A stretch of 43,545 nucleotides of DNA from CAZXDS01 sp964639525 (GCA_964639525.1 CAZXDS010000002.1:1-43545); one strand, 5' to 3'; counted from the stretch's first letter, positions 12,933 to 22,073 are shown. Numbers and translations are program-made. Notes: a model not told the origin generated them from the sequence alone.

Positions 12933-15908
12933 TTGCTATTATTTAGGAATTTCAAATTTTTGAAGAATTTCTTCCAAATATATTATTACAATTTTATCAG
13001 GCTGACAAAATATGTTTTTAGTCTATTTCTGTTTATAATATTTCTCTCCCCCAGTTATTCTCAGCAAAAAACATCTCAAATAGATGGTATGAAAAAGGCT
13101 GCGAAATCTCATATGAATGCCGGTAGGTACGGTGAAGCAATTGATTTACTGAATAAATATATTGCTCAAAGACCGCAACGTTCGGATGGATACCATATGC
13201 GCGGACTTGCTTTTGAACAGCGAACACAATACCAAAAATCTGTCCTCGATTTACGAAGGGCTTATAAACTTGCAAAAGGAAATACCAAATCAAAAATTAA
13301 AAAGGATTTGGATCGCGTAATAAAAATTTGGCATGCACAACTAAGGAAAAAAATTGAAGGGCATTTGCGAGAAATTGCTATCGATCCAACTAACCCGTAT
13401 AATTATCTTGAAATCGGGAAATCGTACAGGTGGTTAGAGGAATGGGGTAATGCCGAAGATTGGTATGATAAATATTTGGCAATGGATGACAATGCTTCTC
13501 CTGATGAAATTATTAGATATACTGTAATTTTAACTCATACTAAACATATTAAAAAAGGAGAGATAATTCTTAAAAAGTATGTTGAACGTTATCCTAGTGA
13601 TTGGCGCCTATGGAGTCGTTACGGATATTTTACAATGTGGTTGTCAAAATATAAAATTGCCAAAATAGCATTTGAAAATGCACTGGGATTCAAACCTTTT
13701 TTTAAGGAAGCTCAAGATGGTTTGGATATTGTAACAAGAAAACCATATGTAACTCAATACGATCCAAAATCATTTGAGAAAGAATACCCAATTGATAGAG
13801 AATATAGGTTGTTAAGAAAACATCCGAACAATGTTGATTTGAGATTTAAATTAGTGGATGAACTTATTAAAGCAGATAGAATGGAAGAAGCCTTGCAGCA
13901 GTTGGATATTATAGGCGAAGACCATTCAGATGATCCGAGATATGAAGATAAGTTAAAATATGTAAACGATTTTCGTGATAAAGTTTATAATGAAAAAATT
14001 GATTACTATACGAAAAAGTTAGAAAAGGATTCTACAAATAAGGAAGCTATAAGCAAACTTGCCGATTATTACAGCCGTCTTCAAAACTATGATGAAGCGT
14101 ATTCTCTATTGGATAATTATTTTAATAATGTTCCTGATGAAAAAAGTTCGACACTATTGTTTCAGTATGCAAAAGCCGCAGCTTGGGCAAGAGAATTTGA
14201 CAAAGCCATTCAAATAACGGATGGTTTGTTGACCGATAATCCCAATAATTTGGATTATCAACTTTTTCGTGCACAAGTATCCGTGTGGCATAATGTTGAT
14301 ATAGATTTGGCAAAACAATATCTGCAAAATGTTTTGGCAAAAAAGCCCAATAATTTTGAAGCTCAAATTGCGATGGCATCCTTATTGGTTACAGAAAAAA
14401 ATTTTGATGAAGCACAGCAGCACGCAGATATTGCAAAAAAACTATCGCCTAAGAATCATCAGAATGAAGTTTTACAGTCCCGAATTGATTTTGAAAAAAT
14501 GCGTGCTCAAGAAGAGAAACTTTATGCTATTTTAAACGATGGACGCGAAAAAGTTATTGATGGTGATTGCGAAGGAGCACTTCCGTTTTATGAAGAATAT
14601 TTAAGTAAAGCAGAACCAAATGATTTAATATCCAAAGAATACGGAGATGTTTTATTTTGTGCCAATCAATATGATAACGCTCTTGCAACATATGAAGATG
14701 TTCTTTCGAACGGATATAATTATGATGCAGCACTTAATCGTGGAAAAGTTTTATATGCGATGGGAGATTCACTCGCTTCTATCGAGGCTTTTCATCAGTT
14801 AGTAAAAGAAGAACCCGAGGAATTTGACCCTCGTTTGTATCTTGGTGATTCTTACGCAAAAGCATCTTTTTCTGACTCGGCTAGGACGGTTTACGACACT
14901 CTTTTAACTTGGGATCTTGATTCAACGGAAATTGCAATGGTTAACCAGCGAATCGGTTGGCTGCCTGTTACCGGAATTAATGCTATTCTATCAACTTTCC
15001 CCAATTACATCGGATTTGCTCCGTCTTTTTCATATTATGCGGATAATATAAGTTTTAAGTATTCTAATGTAGGAGCACGATTGGAACTCGGGATAACAGA
15101 GTTTTTATCTGCAGGTGTCTCGTTTTACAAGAATACTCTTTCTGCAAACCGGAATGGTTTAAGTGATTCACTTCTTACGCGACAAGCAAACACCGGAGTG
15201 TTTTTTACAGGAAACAGAACTTTCACAACTTTCAAGGGGCACGTATTTATAACGCTGAGTAAACGATTTCGTTTTGGCGGTGGGTTCGGTAGCATAAATA
15301 GTTCTGACGGTGTTAATGAAATTGCCAACGATTTTTTTATTAGCTACAAAAGAAAAGATGCTTTTAGTATAGCTGCTAACTATATGAGTACGGATGCAGC
15401 AGTAATTCTTTACTCTCCATACTTAATTGATACTCGTTTAATGGCAAAATTTTGGGGCATTGACGGTTCCTATCAGCACAAGTCAGGTATGAAAATTGCA
15501 TCACACTTCGACTATATTAGAGTAACCGATAGCAATGAAGGAAATAATTTTTGGGTGCGATTAGGTACATACTACTATGTTTATCTCAGTGCCGGATACG
15601 AGTACGCATATTCAAATTGGGCATACGATTCACCCTCTTATTATTCACCCGGTAATTTTGAATCGCACAGTATATGGATAGATGCTGAATTGGAAGACTC
15701 AAAAGAACTTAAACTTAATCTCGGTGGTAAAATCGGGTATATTCCTTCGAGCAGTTTTTTAATATTAAACGGATTTATTAGCGGCAGTTTCCGACCATCC
15801 TCTTTGCTTTCAATTACCGGAAAAATATCAGGCGGAAGTACAGCTCAAAATAATTCTTCGTATAAAAGCTTTTCAGCTTCGTTATCTGCTTATTGGACAA
15901 TTTATTAA
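12933..15908 (+). CDS. TPR-repeat protein with C-terminal outer-membrane beta-barrel (YaiO-like)
   Basis: A protein of up to 991 residues. A signal peptide (hydrophobic core FSLFLFIIFLS, likely cleaved after SYSQ) is followed by many tetratricopeptide-like repeats to about residue 650, then about 300 residues of alternating amphipathic strands rich in Tyr, Ser and Gly, ending in SASLSAYWTIY with a terminal aromatic, typical of outer-membrane barrels. The plan recalls proteins with a YaiO barrel and TPR scaffolds that help exopolysaccharide cross the outer membrane. No in-frame ATG exists at the start. TTG at 12933 is the longest choice, and TTG at 12960 has an AGGA 11 nt upstream and gives a more usual signal peptide. 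Its position after the acetylation cassette suggests a role in the same polysaccharide system, though the MITE separates them. Confidence 0.75.
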   Translation: MLLFRNFKFLKNFFQIYYYNFIRLTKYVFSLFLFIIFLSPSYSQQKTSQIDGMKKAAKSHMNAGRYGEAIDLLNKYIAQRPQRSDGYHMRGLAFEQRTQYQKSVLDLRRAYKLAKGNTKSKIKKDLDRVIKIWHAQLRKKIEGHLREIAIDPTNPYNYLEIGKSYRWLEEWGNAEDWYDKYLAMDDNASPDEIIRYTVILTHTKHIKKGEIILKKYVERYPSDWRLWSRYGYFTMWLSKYKIAKIAFENALGFKPFFKEAQDGLDIVTRKPYVTQYDPKSFEKEYPIDREYRLLRKHPNNVDLRFKLVDELIKADRMEEALQQLDIIGEDHSDDPRYEDKLKYVNDFRDKVYNEKIDYYTKKLEKDSTNKEAISKLADYYSRLQNYDEAYSLLDNYFNNVPDEKSSTLLFQYAKAAAWAREFDKAIQITDGLLTDNPNNLDYQLFRAQVSVWHNVDIDLAKQYLQNVLAKKPNNFEAQIAMASLLVTEKNFDEAQQHADIAKKLSPKNHQNEVLQSRIDFEKMRAQEEKLYAILNDGREKVIDGDCEGALPFYEEYLSKAEPNDLISKEYGDVLFCANQYDNALATYEDVLSNGYNYDAALNRGKVLYAMGDSLASIEAFHQLVKEEPEEFDPRLYLGDSYAKASFSDSARTVYDTLLTWDLDSTEIAMVNQRIGWLPVTGINAILSTFPNYIGFAPSFSYYADNISFKYSNVGARLELGITEFLSAGVSFYKNTLSANRNGLSDSLLTRQANTGVFFTGNRTFTTFKGHVFITLSKRFRFGGGFGSINSSDGVNEIANDFFISYKRKDAFSIAANYMSTDAAVILYSPYLIDTRLMAKFWGIDGSYQHKSGMKIASHFDYIRVTDSNEGNNFWVRLGTYYYVYLSAGYEYAYSNWAYDSPSYYSPGNFESHSIWIDAELEDSKELKLNLGGKIGYIPSSSFLILNGFISGSFRPSSLLSITGKISGGSTAQNNSSYKSFSASLSAYWTIY

Positions 15909-16004
15909 AAGAAGTTATTTACATGTTTGATCTTCTTCTTAGGAAAAATTAAATAAATCAATATTTTTTTCGATAATAGCATCAAAATAAAACAGGTTAT
16001 TAAA

Positions 16005-16376
16005 ATGATAGAAATAAAAATTCCAACGGCAGCAGCGGTTGTATTATTAACGCAAAGGATGCACCACGAACTTTCTATGCGTGAAAAAGCAGGTCAAATT
16101 GATGCTGGAACTAGTTTCAAAAATCTATCGTTTGATGAAGTTATGGAGATTGCAGAATCTTCCGCTATTGATATTGTGGCACTATTGCCGGCAGACATTA
16201 TGGCGGAAGAAAACAATATGCATGTTATTATTTCAAAGGCAATGAATGCACTCTCCACTATTTTTGAGTTAAACGAATTTAAAAACTATACTGAAGACAA
16301 AGCAAAAACACTCCTTGCTCCGTTAGTAAAAACTTTTAAAAAAATAGATGATAAAAGCTATTCTTTGTTGAACTAA
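16005..16376 (+). CDS. Small conserved-looking protein of unknown function
   Basis: A 123-residue soluble, mostly helical, mildly acidic protein with a plausible ribosome binding site (cagg) about 10 nt before the ATG. It begins MIEIKIPTAAAVVLLTQR and has no Cys, signal peptide or membrane segment. I recognise no domain. It is convergent with the S9 peptidase and their stop codons overlap by 4 nt (16373-16376), which supports both ends as real. Codon usage looks like that of its neighbours. Confidence 0.6.
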   Translation: MIEIKIPTAAAVVLLTQRMHHELSMREKAGQIDAGTSFKNLSFDEVMEIAESSAIDIVALLPADIMAEENNMHVIISKAMNALSTIFELNEFKNYTEDKAKTLLAPLVKTFKKIDDKSYSLLN

Positions 16377-18757
16377 TTATCTCCGATTGTTGTTTCGAAC
16401 AATTTTAATATTCTGCCATATTCGTCCGTCCAACTGCTTGGGCGTTTGAAGCCATGTCGTTCAACAGGAAAAACTGCAAGCTCCCAATTTTTTTTACCAA
16501 GTTCAATAAGCCTTTGACTTAAACGCACTATATCCTGAAAGTGAACATTGTCATCAGCCATTCCGTGGCACATCAATAAATTCCCGCGCAAGCCTTCGGC
16601 AAAATAAATCGGTGAACTTCTTACGAATGCAAGGCTATCTGTCTGCGGAGTATTTAAAATATTTGCAGTGTAGCCGTGATGATAATGTGCCCAATCGGTA
16701 ACAGAGCGTAAAGCAGCACCGGCTTTAAAAATTCCGGCATCTTTAAACATTGCGAACAATGTAATAAAACCGCCGTAGGAACCTCCGTAAATTCCAATGC
16801 GTGTCGAATCAATTCCATATTTTGAAACTAATAATTTTGCACCGTCAACTTGGTCGGATAAATCTTTGCCTCCCATATTTCTGTAAATTGCGGTACGCCA
16901 ATCTCTTCCGTAACCGGCGCTTCCTCTGTAATCAATGTCAAGAACCGTGTAGCCTTTATCAACCAATAAATTATGAAACATATATTCACGAAAATAACTG
17001 CTCCACCACTTGTGAGCATTTTGTAAATAACCTGCACCGTGAACAAAAATTACTGCAGCATTATTTTTTACTTCCGGTTTAGGTTGATAAAGGCGGGCAT
17101 AAACTTCGGCGCCGTCATTTGCTTTAAATATTATTATTTCAGGGTCCCGCCAAGAATAAGACTTAAATTCATTACTTAATGAATTTGTAATACGAACCAT
17201 TTTTGCTCCGACTTGGTTCTTCATTAAATAAAGCTCCCACGGTTTGTTCGTGTAGGAATAAAGGATAGCAAGATTTTTTTCATCGGGAGATAAAAATACT
17301 TTGTTGTTTCCGATCAATTCGGTTAAACGCTGAACGTGCGAGCCATCCAAATCCATTCTGTAAAATTGTCTATTGCCGGGATGAATAGCATTTGAAGTAA
17401 AGTACCAATGCTTTTTATCTTTTGATAATTTTGGATTATATATTTCAAATTTACCTTTTGTAAGTTGATGCTTCTTGCGAGTTGTAACATCAAAAGTATA
17501 AAGATGTGAATAACCGGATTTTTCGGATTGAAAATAAATAGTTTCATTATCACCAAGCCAGCCAAGAACTCCGGTGCTGCCGTTCCAAGAAAATATTCCC
17601 GGTCCGCCGATCCATGCTTCGTCGTGCTGCCAATCGAGATTTTTAAGTTTTCCTGTTTCCGGATTCAACAGCATTATCCATCTGTCTTTGTTGTCAATTG
17701 AACGTACAACTACAACCGCTTTGCTGCCGTCAGTATTCCATACAGGTCCATTAATAATTACTTTACGTGTTTTGCTTGTGTCGATTGCAGCAGCAAAATT
17801 TTTATATTCAAAAATGTATTTGGGATATTTTTTAATTCCCGGAATATTTTTTGACAAAACATATTTTACGGTATTTTGCTTTATGCTAAAAATTCCGAAT
17901 TTGTATTTTGCCTGCGAACTCCCTACAAGTGGATATGCTTTGCCGGTTTCGGTATATCCGCTTTCCGTAACATATTTCGGGATTGTTGTTCTCTTGGCAT
18001 TTTTCGGATATTTTACAAGTAGAAATGTTATGAAATCTCCCTTGGGTGAAACTACAATATTTCTAAATGAATAGTTTTCGCTGCAAATTTTAAGAGGCTG
18101 TTTGCTCCCAAACTTATTTTTATCAGCTTTTTGTTTGTCTCGTTTTTCTTTCTGCTCCCTTACTGATTTGAATAAATTTAATTGTTCATCTTTTAAAAAC
18201 TTCTGCTGTAATGTTAATTTTTTCTTTCGCGAAGCATTTTCTTTTACAAAATTTGTGAGCTGTTCTGTAACTCCGTTTGCTAAATTTAATTTGAATACAT
18301 TGTTATTCAGAATATAACAAATTTCATTTTCATCTAATAAAAAAGTCGGGTTGTATTCTCGGGCGAGTGTTTTTGTAAGCCGTAAATTCTTTCCCGATAA
18401 AATATCCAACAGAAAAATATCACCGTTTTTTGTGTAAACTTTTTTTGTCCGTGCTTGGTTGTAACTGCCGTATTGCGAAGGAATATTTTCACGGTTCTTA
18501 ATAAAAACTTTGTGCGGAATTGTTTCACCGATGTTTACCGAGTACAGAGAATCGTCATTTTTATTTCCCGGGTTCCAATCAAAATAAACTGTTTTGCTGT
18601 CTTCTGACCAAAATACATTTGAAGGTAAATTCCCAATCCAGCTTGCATCCCGCATTATTCTGGATACGGTTAATACTTTTAATGAATCGGTTTTTTGGCA
18701 AAACAATGTGCTTGCTGCAATTAGAAATATTAAAACAATTTGAAATCTAAACTTCAT
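16373..18757 (-). CDS. S9-family serine peptidase (prolyl oligopeptidase/DPP IV-like), secreted
   Basis: About 794 residues from the ATG at 18757, preferred over an upstream in-frame start because it is preceded by a GGGGG Shine-Dalgarno and begins a clean signal peptide (MKFRFQIVLIFLIAASTLFCQ). Residues 30-540 are a beta-propeller of WD/PD40-like blades. The C-terminal 250 residues are an alpha/beta hydrolase with the catalytic triad Ser about 659 (GGSYGGF), Asp about 735 (MADDNVHF) and His about 767 (ERHGF). The family cleaves dipeptides or oligopeptides from peptide N-termini in the periplasm or outside the cell. A secreted alpha/beta hydrolase gene lies 69 nt upstream on the same strand and may share its transcript. 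Confidence 0.92.
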   Translation of the reverse strand: MKFRFQIVLIFLIAASTLFCQKTDSLKVLTVSRIMRDASWIGNLPSNVFWSEDSKTVYFDWNPGNKNDDSLYSVNIGETIPHKVFIKNRENIPSQYGSYNQARTKKVYTKNGDIFLLDILSGKNLRLTKTLAREYNPTFLLDENEICYILNNNVFKLNLANGVTEQLTNFVKENASRKKKLTLQQKFLKDEQLNLFKSVREQKEKRDKQKADKNKFGSKQPLKICSENYSFRNIVVSPKGDFITFLLVKYPKNAKRTTIPKYVTESGYTETGKAYPLVGSSQAKYKFGIFSIKQNTVKYVLSKNIPGIKKYPKYIFEYKNFAAAIDTSKTRKVIINGPVWNTDGSKAVVVVRSIDNKDRWIMLLNPETGKLKNLDWQHDEAWIGGPGIFSWNGSTGVLGWLGDNETIYFQSEKSGYSHLYTFDVTTRKKHQLTKGKFEIYNPKLSKDKKHWYFTSNAIHPGNRQFYRMDLDGSHVQRLTELIGNNKVFLSPDEKNLAILYSYTNKPWELYLMKNQVGAKMVRITNSLSNEFKSYSWRDPEIIIFKANDGAEVYARLYQPKPEVKNNAAVIFVHGAGYLQNAHKWWSSYFREYMFHNLLVDKGYTVLDIDYRGSAGYGRDWRTAIYRNMGGKDLSDQVDGAKLLVSKYGIDSTRIGIYGGSYGGFITLFAMFKDAGIFKAGAALRSVTDWAHYHHGYTANILNTPQTDSLAFVRSSPIYFAEGLRGNLLMCHGMADDNVHFQDIVRLSQRLIELGKKNWELAVFPVERHGFKRPSSWTDEYGRILKLFETTIGDN

Positions 18758-18826
18758 TTTTCCCCCGATATGTGTTAACCAAAGAACAATTATATTCAAA
18801 TATAAAACATTTAAAAATCAAAAATA

Positions 18827-19597
18827 TTATTTTTTATTAGCAGAAGGGATCTCTAAAAACCGCTTTAAAAACGCCTTAACCGGTCTCCAGTTTTTTGCAT
18901 CATCCAAAAGAATGGAAGAACCGTGTCTTCCTATTGTAGGAACATAAAATAATTTTTCTTTAGAAGGGATATTTTCAAAAATTGGTTTTGAGCGAGGTGA
19001 TTCCGTAGCCCCGCAAGCAATAAAAATCGGAAGGTTTTTTATTTTGCCCGCCCACTCGGCAACAATTCCTTTTTGTCCGTCAATATATTCTCCCGGTGAA
19101 AATGAAAGTACTCCGGCAATTTTATCAGCGTGTTCGGAAGCAAACTTTAAGACTAAAACGGAAGAAAAAGAAGAACCCCAAATTATAATTTTTCCTGTAT
19201 AGCCTTGTTCTTTAACGTAATCATAAGCAGAAAGTAAATCAGGATAAGCGGCAAGAAAGTTTCTACCGACATCAGGAGAATTTTTTGAAGTCTCATTTTC
19301 AACACTGTTCCAATAATCAGTTCCTCCTGCTCTTGTGTCAAAAGCAAAACAGTTAAAGCCCATTGCTGTAAGTACCGGAGCAATATCTCTGTATTCCCCT
19401 CGGCTCGCTTTAAATTGGTGAAACAGTAAAATTGCCGGTGCCGATTTATTATCAGCGGAATAAAAATCTGCCGTTATTCTTACGCTGTCTCTTCCCGTAA
19501 AATTTATCGTTGTATATTCCTGCGGTTGTGCAGTTACAATTATTGATGATAGAAAAAATATAAGAATCAATGAATTTATTGCGAACAGTTTTTTCAT
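18827..19597 (-). CDS. Secreted alpha/beta hydrolase
   Basis: A 256-residue protein with a signal peptide (LILIFFLSSIIVTAQ) and a dienelactone-hydrolase-like alpha/beta fold. Visible are AILLFHQFKASRGEY (oxyanion-hole region), WGSSFSS with nucleophile Ser near residue 143, and IGRHGSSILL with the likely catalytic His near 233. The acid is not in the usual Gly-x-x-D form; the Glu of CGATES is a candidate. It is likely periplasmic. Substrate is unknown; esters or peptides are both possible. An AGAGG lies before the start. It is upstream of, and in the same direction as, the S9 peptidase. Confidence 0.78.
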   Translation of the reverse strand: MKKLFAINSLILIFFLSSIIVTAQPQEYTTINFTGRDSVRITADFYSADNKSAPAILLFHQFKASRGEYRDIAPVLTAMGFNCFAFDTRAGGTDYWNSVENETSKNSPDVGRNFLAAYPDLLSAYDYVKEQGYTGKIIIWGSSFSSVLVLKFASEHADKIAGVLSFSPGEYIDGQKGIVAEWAGKIKNLPIFIACGATESPRSKPIFENIPSKEKLFYVPTIGRHGSSILLDDAKNWRPVKAFLKRFLEIPSANKK

Positions 19598-19688
19598 AAT
19601 AGCCTCTTTTTATAATGCAGTAATTCCGGCAAAAATAACAATAAACTGCTAATACAACAAATGATAAATTATCGAAAACCGAAGAATA

Positions 19689-19712
19689 AACCGATTCGAA
19701 AGTCGGTTCTAC
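19689..19712 (-). repeat. REP-like element (GTAG hairpin), minus orientation
   Basis: On the minus strand: GTAG, AACCGACT, loop TTCG, AATCGGTT, an 8-bp stem with one G-T type mismatch. It has the same stem and loop plan as the copies at 6115, 6248 and 6340. It sits in the 168-bp gap between divergent genes (hydrolase and HAD). Confidence 0.6.
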
Positions 19713-19765
19713 AAATATTTATCGGTATTTTTCAATAATTAATTTCCTAACTTATTGTAGGTACA

Positions 19766-20377
19766 ATGAAATTTTCAGCTATTGTTTTTGACCTTGGGAA
19801 TGTTTTAATTCCTTTTGATTACGATATTATTCTTAATAAACTCAACAAATTAAAATTCGGTTTGGGCGACAGATTTGCCAAGCGTTACAAAACGGATTAT
19901 TCCGTTCATCGAAAATTTGAAACTTGGGAATTGAGTGATGATGAATTTTTAAATATCATGATGGAATGGACAGAAAACGCTTTATCCAAAAATGAATTTT
20001 GCAAACTCTACTCAAATATTTTTAAAGTGAATAATGATGTTGCGGCACTGCTTCCAAAATTAAAAAAGAATTACAAGCTTGTACTTTTATCGAACACAAA
20101 CAGTATTCACCAAAAATACGGTTGGGAAAAATATGATTTTTTACAATATTTTGATAAACTGATTCTTTCACACGAAATTGGTGCAGTTAAGCCGGATGCG
20201 AAAATATACAAAGCTGTGGAAGAGTTTACAAAACTTCCTTCTGCCGAACATTTGTTTATTGACGATGTTGATGAATACGTTCAAGGTGCAAAAAATATGG
20301 GTTGGGATGCTGTGCAGTTTACGGGCTTTAATAATTTGTTGAAAGATTTTAAAATCAGAAATATTATTTATGAGTAA
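19766..20377 (+). CDS. HAD-superfamily phosphatase (subfamily IA-like)
   Basis: A 203-residue cytoplasmic protein with the HAD motifs: I, VFDLGNVLIPFD with nucleophile Asp near residue 9; II, LLSNTN near 110-115; III, Lys in IGAVKPDAKIY near 142-148; IV, LFIDDVDEYV near 166-175. The FDLGNVL start and the compact helical cap (about 16-85) match the YihX-type sugar-phosphate phosphatases. The exact substrate cannot be assigned. GTAGGT upstream serves as ribosome binding site. It converges with the gene ending at 20411. Confidence 0.85.
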   Translation: MKFSAIVFDLGNVLIPFDYDIILNKLNKLKFGLGDRFAKRYKTDYSVHRKFETWELSDDEFLNIMMEWTENALSKNEFCKLYSNIFKVNNDVAALLPKLKKNYKLVLLSNTNSIHQKYGWEKYDFLQYFDKLILSHEIGAVKPDAKIYKAVEEFTKLPSAEHLFIDDVDEYVQGAKNMGWDAVQFTGFNNLLKDFKIRNIIYE

Positions 20378-20410
20378 AAATTCAGTTCTAATTTTAAGCA
20401 GGTAAGTGTA

Positions 20411-20890
20411 TTAATTGCTGAAATAAAGTATTGTTCTATCATAAGTAATATTTGTATCTTCGTAGTAAAACTCACCGATTTCAAAAGTAACCCACTCGTT
20501 TTTTGGAGCGTGAATTTCCATATCATAATCATAAATATCATTAAAAATAAAATCGGAAATGTCATCTTCAATAGGCATTATTAGTATCTGTTTGTTGGAA
20601 AAAGTCAGCCGAATATCTAAAGGAATAGCCGCATCAATCTTCGATTTACGCAGAGCTATTTTGAATTTTAATTCATAAATTAAGTAATGATAATGAATTT
20701 CCACGTATTCAATTTTCTTAGTAACAGGGTTGAAATTTTCATTTGAAGTGCCGCTAACTGAATTAACAAAATAAGCATTTGCCGATATTATAGAAACTTT
20801 TGGAATTACAGTATCAGCAAAATCCTGAGCATGCAATTGATGCAAGTTCACAAATAAAAAAATGATTAATATTTGTTTAATAAATTTCAA
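20411..20890 (-). CDS. Predicted secreted protein of unknown function
   Basis: A 159-residue protein with a signal peptide (MKFIKQILIIFLFVNLHQLHAQ, cleavage after HAQ likely). The mature part is beta-rich with many Tyr, Ile and Asp (for example IFNDIYDYDMEIHAP). I recognise no family. It is the last gene of a probable three-gene minus-strand operon, 24 nt after the ArsC-like gene. Confidence 0.6.
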   Translation of the reverse strand: MKFIKQILIIFLFVNLHQLHAQDFADTVIPKVSIISANAYFVNSVSGTSNENFNPVTKKIEYVEIHYHYLIYELKFKIALRKSKIDAAIPLDIRLTFSNKQILIMPIEDDISDFIFNDIYDYDMEIHAPKNEWVTFEIGEFYYEDTNITYDRTILYFSN

Positions 20891-20914
20891 AATATATCAA
20901 TATTTAATTAAGTA

Positions 20915-21256
20915 TCATTCGTTGTTAATCCATTCTTTCCAAATTTCCGGTTCGTAGCCGATTGTAACTTTGCCGCCATTTCTTACTATCGGTGTTTTAA
21001 AAAGAAGCGGGTCTTCCAACAATTCTTCCTCCGCTTCAAAAACCATATAAGCTAAATTTCTTTTCTTAAATTGTTTGCCGGTTTTATCAATTAATTCATC
21101 AATATCAAAAACTCTTTTAATATTGTCAAGCTCTCCTTTGCTGATTCCCTTTTCAGCCAAATCACGAAAATGAAACTTGATATTTCTTTCTTTAAAAAAT
21201 CGTTCTGCTTTTTTTGTATCGCTTGACTTTTTAGTTCCGGAAATTTGAATATTCAT
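20915..21256 (-). CDS. ArsC/Spx-like thioredoxin-fold protein lacking the active-site cysteine
   Basis: A 113-residue protein of the arsenate reductase ArsC/YffB/Spx family by overall pattern: an N-terminal strand, GTKKSSDTKKAERFFKERNI where ArsC-type proteins have G-x-x-x-C-D-T-x-x-A, KRNLAYM in the middle, and LLFKTPIVRNGGKVTIGY at the end, matching the family's cis-Pro and RP-type substrate region. The catalytic Cys position is Ser, and there is no Cys in the whole protein. So classic arsenate or glutathione chemistry is not expected; a regulatory or binding role is more likely. AGGAAA precedes the ATG. It is 14 nt after the RsbRD-N-like gene. Confidence 0.75.
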   Translation of the reverse strand: MNIQISGTKKSSDTKKAERFFKERNIKFHFRDLAEKGISKGELDNIKRVFDIDELIDKTGKQFKKRNLAYMVFEAEEELLEDPLLFKTPIVRNGGKVTIGYEPEIWKEWINNE

Positions 21257-21270
21257 AGTTTCCTATAATT

Positions 21271-21792
21271 CTATTGTGGAATTTTTATTATCCATTTTGC
21301 GATTGCATTCACTGATTTATCAAAAAAATCACTTCTGTCAAGCAGTTCACTTTTTTCCTTAGTTGCACTTTCAAAACCAACGGCTACAAAGTAAGTCGCC
21401 TTGTCAAAATAGTTATTCATTTTTTGATAAAATTCCAATGCGAGATGTAACTCAAGACTGCTGTTTATCAAACCCTGTTCAATTAAGTAACTCCAAATAA
21501 CAGCTCGTGAAAGAACAAAGGCATAAATTACTTCACTTATATGCAGACCTTCGTTGGCTCTCTCTCTGCCGAGTGCAATAAAATGTTCGGCAGATTTTTT
21601 ATACTTCGGATCTTCGTCAGATAACCATTTGTCAAGTCTTCTATAAACATCGTAAACTCTTGAAGTAAGAATTTTATCTTCAATTTTCGCATAGCCTGCT
21701 GTAGCAGGATTGCTTTTCACTTCTAAAAGCCAACGCTGAGTAAGATATTCAGCGTGCTCTTCTACTAATTTTGTAAATTTGTGGTATAACAT
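21271..21792 (-). CDS. RsbRD N-terminal-domain-like protein
   Basis: A 173-residue all-helical protein. The pattern (N-terminal LVEEHAEYLTQRWLLEV, then YDVYRRLDKWL, GRERANEGLHISEVIYAFVLSR, and a final helix with MNNYFDKATYFVAVGFE) is that of the RsbRD_N domain, found at the N-terminus of RsbR-type stressosome co-antagonists and in other sensor proteins. The output STAS domain is missing, so this is a stand-alone sensor-like module. A strong GGGAGGT Shine-Dalgarno lies before the ATG. It starts a three-gene operon with the ArsC-like protein and a secreted protein. Confidence 0.65.
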   Translation of the reverse strand: MLYHKFTKLVEEHAEYLTQRWLLEVKSNPATAGYAKIEDKILTSRVYDVYRRLDKWLSDEDPKYKKSAEHFIALGRERANEGLHISEVIYAFVLSRAVIWSYLIEQGLINSSLELHLALEFYQKMNNYFDKATYFVAVGFESATKEKSELLDRSDFFDKSVNAIAKWIIKIPQ

Positions 21793-22033
21793 TTAAACCT
21801 CCCAAGTTTATTAAATAAGTCATTATTTAATTTTCGATTATATATACTTTTATATTTTAAAATATAATATTCGATATTTTTAGCGGGAGTAATTATCAGC
21901 AATAATTTTTTGATTTAGCATTGCTGAATTCTTTTTACGCTCTATTTCTCTTACTTTATTAGAAACTTTAAGTTCCTAAAATTATGATAATAATAATGTT
22001 TGAGAAATGTTTTTTCTAATCAAGTAAATAGTA

Positions 22034-22060
22034 TAAAAAAGCCTCCGAATTATGAAGGCT
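22034..22060 (-). terminator. Intrinsic terminator after serC
   Basis: On the minus strand AGCCTTC pairs with GGAGGCT (7 bp, one wobble) around a 7-nt loop and is followed by six T. It begins 13 nt after the serC stop and closes the DUF1015-serC unit. Confidence 0.8.
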
Positions 22061-22073
22061 CTTTAGAATTTAA

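Noticed and set aside
17574..18074. 166-codon plus-strand frame inside the S9 peptidase gene
   Set aside because: Antisense shadow of a well-supported gene; no ribosome binding site and no recognisable protein features.
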